Source: Ruminococcus sp. YRD2003 (GTDB lineage: Bacteria; Bacillota; Clostridia; Oscillospirales; Ruminococcaceae). Taken from it: 64,000 nucleotides of DNA. Positions within the stretch are counted from its first letter, which is position 1, and every line of letters starts with the position of its first letter. A program made the translations under genes and the position numbers. Below, piece after piece: positions 60,905 to 64,000 of the stretch. Where the stretch lies: positions 62,001-126,000 of the forward strand of contig FNZT01000010.1 in NCBI GenBank assembly GCA_900109435.1. The letters run 5' to 3'. The notes beneath the pieces were generated by a model. The model was not told where the DNA came from, did not search any database, and was given only the letters and a program-made list of their open reading frames with translations.

Positions 60905-61498
60905 TTAGGACGACGGTACCTCCGCCAGAACAGGCTCATAACCTGTTGCCTTGACGTAGATGAAGTCCGCGGCGACTATGAGCAGCACGGCTAAAGCGAT
61001 GATGTTCAGAGCCTTTCTGCTCGGCTTATTCGTGAGCCACTCGTATATGGGCTGAATGACGTAGAGGAAGAGCACACCGCCGAGCCCGAATCGAAGTGAC
61101 GTCGGCAGAGCGATGCGCGCCTGGAAATTATACTTATACTCGGAATACGTCTGCCACGGCCACGCGCCCGTGAGAAACTCCATGATGTAGGAAGCTATCA
61201 GCTCGACCGCAGTCGCGACAGCCATACATCCGACGAAGACAGCCACAGGTTTTACGTACACGAGCCATTTCGGCTCCTTCTTTTTCATCAGCTTCCCGAA
61301 GCATAACAGGAACAGCAGAGCCCCCACGCCGTATATCGGGCAGTACGGACCGAAGAGCACTCCCCTGTTGTGGAATCCCCAATGCTTGATGAAGACCTCC
61401 ATGAACACCTCATAGCACCAACCGAACACCGCATACATCCAGAACCACAGGAAAGCCTTCTGAACGAGCTGTTTTTCCTTTATCTCCGCGAAGCTCAT
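60905..61498 (-). CDS. CmpB-like (putative ABC transporter type IV) membrane protein
   Basis: ATG 61496-61498 overlaps the purN stop (ATGA); 197 residues. Hydrophobic helices begin at AFLWFWMYAVFGWCYEVFME, followed by NRGVLFGPYCPIYGVGALLF, both hallmarks of the PF06541 family (putative ABC-transporter type IV / CmpB). Four to five membrane helices in all. The biochemical role is unknown in Clostridia. Coupled to purN by a 4-nt overlap. Confidence 0.82.
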   Translation of the reverse strand: MSFAEIKEKQLVQKAFLWFWMYAVFGWCYEVFMEVFIKHWGFHNRGVLFGPYCPIYGVGALLFLLCFGKLMKKKEPKWLVYVKPVAVFVGCMAVATAVELIASYIMEFLTGAWPWQTYSEYKYNFQARIALPTSLRFGLGGVLFLYVIQPIYEWLTNKPSRKALNIIALAVLLIVAADFIYVKATGYEPVLAEVPSS

Positions 61499-62118
61499 TT
61501 TACGTAAGCCTTTCCGTCGCGTATCTCTATCCTGTCCTGACAGAAGAGCGAAACGGCTTCGGGGAGTATCTTCCACTCTGCCTGCTCCATGATTCGTTTC
61601 TGGAGGGTTTCGGGCGTGTCATCGTTCTCAACGGGAACAGCCTTCTGCAAAATTATCGGACCTCCGTCGCAGACCTCGGTCACGAAGTGTACTGTCGCCC
61701 CCGAGAGTTTTACTCCCGCCGCGAGCGCCGCCTCATGGACGTGCAGCCCATAGAAGCCCTTACCGCAGAACGACGGTATCAGTGCAGGGTGAACGTTCAT
61801 CATTTTGTACGGGAACGCCTTGGTCACCTGTTCATCAAGAATCGTCATAAATCCCGCATAAACGACGAGGTCAGCCTTCTCCGCGATGAGAGCATCGGTG
61901 ACTGCTTTCGTATATGAAGCTATATCGGGATACTCCTTCCGCGGGATAACGCGGCTTTTAATGCCGTTCTTCGAGGCTCTCTCAAGAGCATAAACGCCCT
62001 CCTTCGAGGAGATGACGCAGGTAATTTTACCGCCCTTGATGATACCTGATCTTTCGGCATCGATAAGAGCCTGCAAATTAGTACCTCCGCCCGAGACGAG
62101 TACAACTATATTTTTCAT
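61495..62118 (-). CDS. purN: Phosphoribosylglycinamide formyltransferase
   Basis: A 207-residue protein of normal PurN length: MKNIVVLVSGGGTNLQALID, CVISSKEGVYALERA, LVVYAGFMTILDEQV, NVHPALIPSFCGKGFYG with the catalytic Asn/His, and VHFVTEVCDGGPIILQK with the essential Asp. It formylates GAR with 10-formyl-THF. Part of the minus-strand purine cluster. Confidence 0.96.
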   Translation of the reverse strand: MKNIVVLVSGGGTNLQALIDAERSGIIKGGKITCVISSKEGVYALERASKNGIKSRVIPRKEYPDIASYTKAVTDALIAEKADLVVYAGFMTILDEQVTKAFPYKMMNVHPALIPSFCGKGFYGLHVHEAALAAGVKLSGATVHFVTEVCDGGPIILQKAVPVENDDTPETLQKRIMEQAEWKILPEAVSLFCQDRIEIRDGKAYVK

Positions 62119-62133
62119 TGGTGAGCCCTCCTG

Positions 62134-62604
62134 TCAGTGTGCGAACACGATTATCATCAGCACGAACAGCGCAGGCACGCTGCCGAATATGATAAAGCGG
62201 TAGTAGTCCTTCACCATATCGTTCTCTCTGTTCGCGAAGTAGAAGAAGATAGGGTCATCGGGGTCATAGCATATCATTTCCTGCGAGCCTATCTCGTATC
62301 TCATAACGGTATCCGCCACAGTATAGACGGAGCTGACGGCTCTGCCGTCCTCCGTTTCATATTTCATTATCGGGTAATAATGTCTGCGCACCTCCACAGC
62401 CTCGTGGTAGTCGGAGACAGTGCCGAATACCGCGACAGTGCGGCTCATGCGTTTTCTGACGGTCGAGATATGCCACATAAAGAGCCCCACCATAAGAAGG
62501 TATATGGCAAGGAGCCCATACAGCAGACAGCCGTAGTGGAACGTCACGCCGACAATTATGAATGAAACGACTGCCCAGATGTAATCGGGAAGACCGACCT
62601 TCAT
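62134..62604 (-). CDS. DUF3592-like membrane protein
   Basis: A 156-residue protein with two N-terminal helices (about 8-45) and one near the C-terminus (FIIFGSVPALFVLMIIVFA), with a small beta domain between them (VAVFGTVSDYHEAVEVRRHY, IMKYETEDGRAVSSVY, QEMICYDPDDPIFFYF). The V-x-G-x-V opening and Y-x-P-x-x-P segment are typical of DUF3592. Function unknown. Fifteen nt before the purN start and 15 nt after the expansin stop. Confidence 0.65.
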   Translation of the reverse strand: MKVGLPDYIWAVVSFIIVGVTFHYGCLLYGLLAIYLLMVGLFMWHISTVRKRMSRTVAVFGTVSDYHEAVEVRRHYYPIMKYETEDGRAVSSVYTVADTVMRYEIGSQEMICYDPDDPIFFYFANRENDMVKDYYRFIIFGSVPALFVLMIIVFAH

Positions 62605-62619
62605 CGCATACCCTCCTCT

Positions 62620-63489
62620 TTATTTCGGGAACTGAACGTGTCCCTGAATTATCTCGGTATCGTCCTCCGAGAGCGGGATATCTCTGTCGATTATGACCTG
62701 ACCGTAGATGTCGGTAATGCGGAAATCGAACGGTCCCGCGCCCATTTCGCGCGACTCAAAGTAGTTATAGGGGCGCCGCTCTATCTCAGTCCATTCGCCG
62801 TCCTTCAGATATTCGAGCTTAGTTATCGGATAGCGGTGATTGCGCACCTGAACTCCGCACCAGAACTGTGTTGTGCCCTCCTTGTACTTATAGCACACGG
62901 GAGCGTCCTCCGCGGAATCGAGCGGTACTATCTTCCAGCTTACGGACACTCTCCCCTTTTCCACGGGCGCTATCAGCGGGAAAGCGTCGGTATAGAGGTC
63001 GAGGTCGCCTTTTTTGCCCTCGGGCAGCTCATCGGTGACGAGCATATTAATGGTGCCGAGCTCGCCCGTGACTTCAAGGTAAGCCCCCGCGAGCTGAGCG
63101 CTGTTGTAGTCGGAATGGTTCATCGCGACAATCCAGTAATCGCGTGATACGGGGTCGAGCATAGCATGACCGCCCTCGTAACCGCCCCCGTAGAAGGTAC
63201 CCTCGCCCGTGTGGACGGTGCCTTTGGGCTCGAGGATACAGCTCTCGTCGATGGTGAACTCGCTGTCATAGCCGCCCGAAGCCGAGGTCGGCTTGCCGAG
63301 AACGAAATCCGAGAGAGCCTGCAATTCCGCCTTATCCGCACCTGATTTACGTGCAGAGATGAGGTCGAATGAATCGACGCGCCCGTCCGAGTTATAGTCC
63401 ATGGGGATATCTTCCGCAGAGAATGCGGGAACAGCCGTCGCGGTCATAATAGCAACTGCCGCCGCAGCCAATACTGTCAGCTTTTTCAT
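62620..63489 (-). CDS. Dockerin-linked bacterial expansin
   Basis: A 289-residue protein. A signal peptide (1-25), a single dockerin-like calcium repeat with a degenerate second half (about 30-66; MDYNSDGRVDSFDLISARKS), and a linker. Then expansin domain 1 (about 90-190; GTFYGGGYEGGHAM, AMNHSDYNSAQLAGAYLEVT, VTDELPEGKKGDLDLY) and domain 2/CBM63 (about 195-289; FWCGVQVRNHRYPITKLEY, RRPYNYFESREMGAGPFDFR, QGHVQFPK). Asp153 and Asp164 align with Asp71 and Asp82 of Bacillus EXLX1, and Phe209-Trp210 with its cellulose-binding tryptophan pair. Expansins loosen plant cell walls without hydrolysis. A dockerin expansin could bring this activity to a cellulosome. Confidence 0.88.
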   Translation of the reverse strand: MKKLTVLAAAAVAIMTATAVPAFSAEDIPMDYNSDGRVDSFDLISARKSGADKAELQALSDFVLGKPTSASGGYDSEFTIDESCILEPKGTVHTGEGTFYGGGYEGGHAMLDPVSRDYWIVAMNHSDYNSAQLAGAYLEVTGELGTINMLVTDELPEGKKGDLDLYTDAFPLIAPVEKGRVSVSWKIVPLDSAEDAPVCYKYKEGTTQFWCGVQVRNHRYPITKLEYLKDGEWTEIERRPYNYFESREMGAGPFDFRITDIYGQVIIDRDIPLSEDDTEIIQGHVQFPK

Positions 63490-63545
63490 AACATCACCTT
63501 ATCGTATCGATCGCGGAGAACTACTTAATGTTTGTGTATCTTCCG

Positions 63546-63587
63546 CGCGAAACCGAAAGTTTCGCTCAAGCCTTTTCAAAGGCTTGC
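63546..63587. repeat. 42-bp repeat, inverted copy of 11603-11644
   Basis: An exact reverse complement of 11603-11644 over 42 nt. It contains AAGCCTTTTCAAAGGCTT and CGAAACCGAAAGTTTCG hairpins, followed by CCAAGGGCAGCGCCCTTGG. Confidence 0.9.
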
Positions 63588-63888
63588 AGGTTCCAAGGGC
63601 AGCGCCCTTGGTCGCCGTTCACAGTTTTTAAAGAACGGCGAAATTAATCGAAGGCGCCTCGCAAGGGGTGAATCGAAAAACAGCCCAGTGAGCTGTTTTT
63701 CGAGAGGGGACGCCTTGCAAGGAAGGGTGTCCCTTCAGCCAGTTTCGCAATTTACTGAACACCCTTCCCTACTTTGCGGCACGGTAGCCCACTTTTTCTG
63801 TTAAGGGTATGTTCAGAAGTGAAGGCGTCCCCTTCTTCCGTTCCATAATCGTTCGCCCGCGGAATTATTCCGCGCGATATCAGTGGAA
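63588..63888. other. Hairpin-rich intergenic DNA between expansin gene and purM
   Basis: No gene is seen. It holds an 11-bp stem CGAAAAACAGC/GCTGTTTTTCG (63674-63702), a CGGTAGCCCACTTTTTCTG segment like 15204-15223 (63781-63800), and a hairpin CGCGGAA-TTA-TTCCGCG (63858-63874) just past the purM stop that may act as its terminator. Confidence 0.6.
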
Positions 63889-64000
63889 TCAGCAGATGAT
63901 TACGCCCTCTTCCGATTCAACGAGCTCGCCGAGGATATAAGCGTCCTCGCCTGCTGCCTTGATAGCTGCAACAGCCTTGTCAGCGTCGTTCTTGTCCACG
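63889..64000 (-). CDS. purM: Phosphoribosylformylglycinamidine cyclo-ligase, C-terminal fragment
   Basis: Reading leftward from the window edge, the frame VDKNDADKAVAAIKAAGEDA then YILGELVESEEGVIIC and TGA (63889-63891) matches the extreme C-terminus of PurM (AIR synthetase), where A-I-K-A-x-G-E-x-A-Y-x-I-G is typical. The 5' part lies outside the window. Its position upstream of purN on the same strand supports the call; purM-purN adjacency is common, here interrupted by two other genes. Confidence 0.85.
   Translation of the reverse strand, partial: VDKNDADKAVAAIKAAGEDAYILGELVESEEGVIIC

Overview
The window looks like chromosome of a Ruminococcus-like member of the Oscillospiraceae (Bacillota), probably a gut fibre degrader. 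Three secreted proteins carry dockerin-type calcium-binding repeats: a GH74 xyloglucanase, an expansin and a leucine-rich-repeat protein. The organism also has a perfect CIRCE/HrcA-controlled groESL operon, sigma-A promoters, dipicolinate synthase genes of the sporulation pathway and a class B sortase pilus locus. Thr/Ala linkers are frequent. No rRNA, tRNA or CRISPR array was seen.

Layout. 1-6.2 kb: end of recG, a 323-bp giant hairpin repeat, then two leftward operons (tfoX-like, holB, ricT, queH, ybaK; and a coiled-coil protein, a sigma-region-4 protein, a PLP decarboxylase). 6.3-11 kb: dockerin-bearing GH74 enzyme facing uvrC. 11-13.3 kb: a repeat-filled gap and two lipoproteins, one ending in a toxin-like domain. 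13.5-15.5 kb: rsmD, coaD, a coiled-coil protein and a truncated CPBP protease. 15.5-18.2 kb: dpaBA and a RING-finger membrane protein. 18.5-23.4 kb: sortase/pilin operon with a truncated signal peptidase and a frameshifted backbone pilin. 23.5-25.6 kb: FakA-like and Asp23-like genes. 25.8-37.8 kb: an eight-gene leftward operon with a carbohydrate-binding-type solute receptor, two permease pairs, an NHL/TPR membrane protein, a YIP1 protein and a large DUF5696 protein; I consider this the best candidate for an undescribed glycan system. 38-40.9 kb: autoregulated XRE gene pair and a Nat-type ABC exporter. 41-43.1 kb: groESL. 43.4 kb: feoA. 43.9-51.2 kb: a compact phage-derived capsid cassette (terminase, portal, capsid, protease, connectors, tail hub) without integrase, tape measure or lysis genes. 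51.6-54.2 kb: LRR-dockerin protein. 54.5-57.6 kb: lipoprotein, purD, membrane protein. 57.8-64 kb: purine genes (stand-alone AICAR formyltransferase, archaeal-type PurO, purN, end of purM) interleaved with lipoprotein, membrane and expansin genes.

Intergenic DNA is unusually rich in structured repeats: a ~80-bp multi-hairpin element in four copies, with a compensatory base-pair change between copies; many short palindromes starting TGTAGGGG; tandem ~70-bp hairpin repeats; and a giant hairpin whose half-copy lies against a truncated gene and supplies the C-terminus of dpaB.

All functional calls rest on reading the translated sequence and recognising families; no database search was run. Start sites were chosen from ribosome-binding sites, and promoters from -35/-10 hexamers at 16-17 nt spacing.
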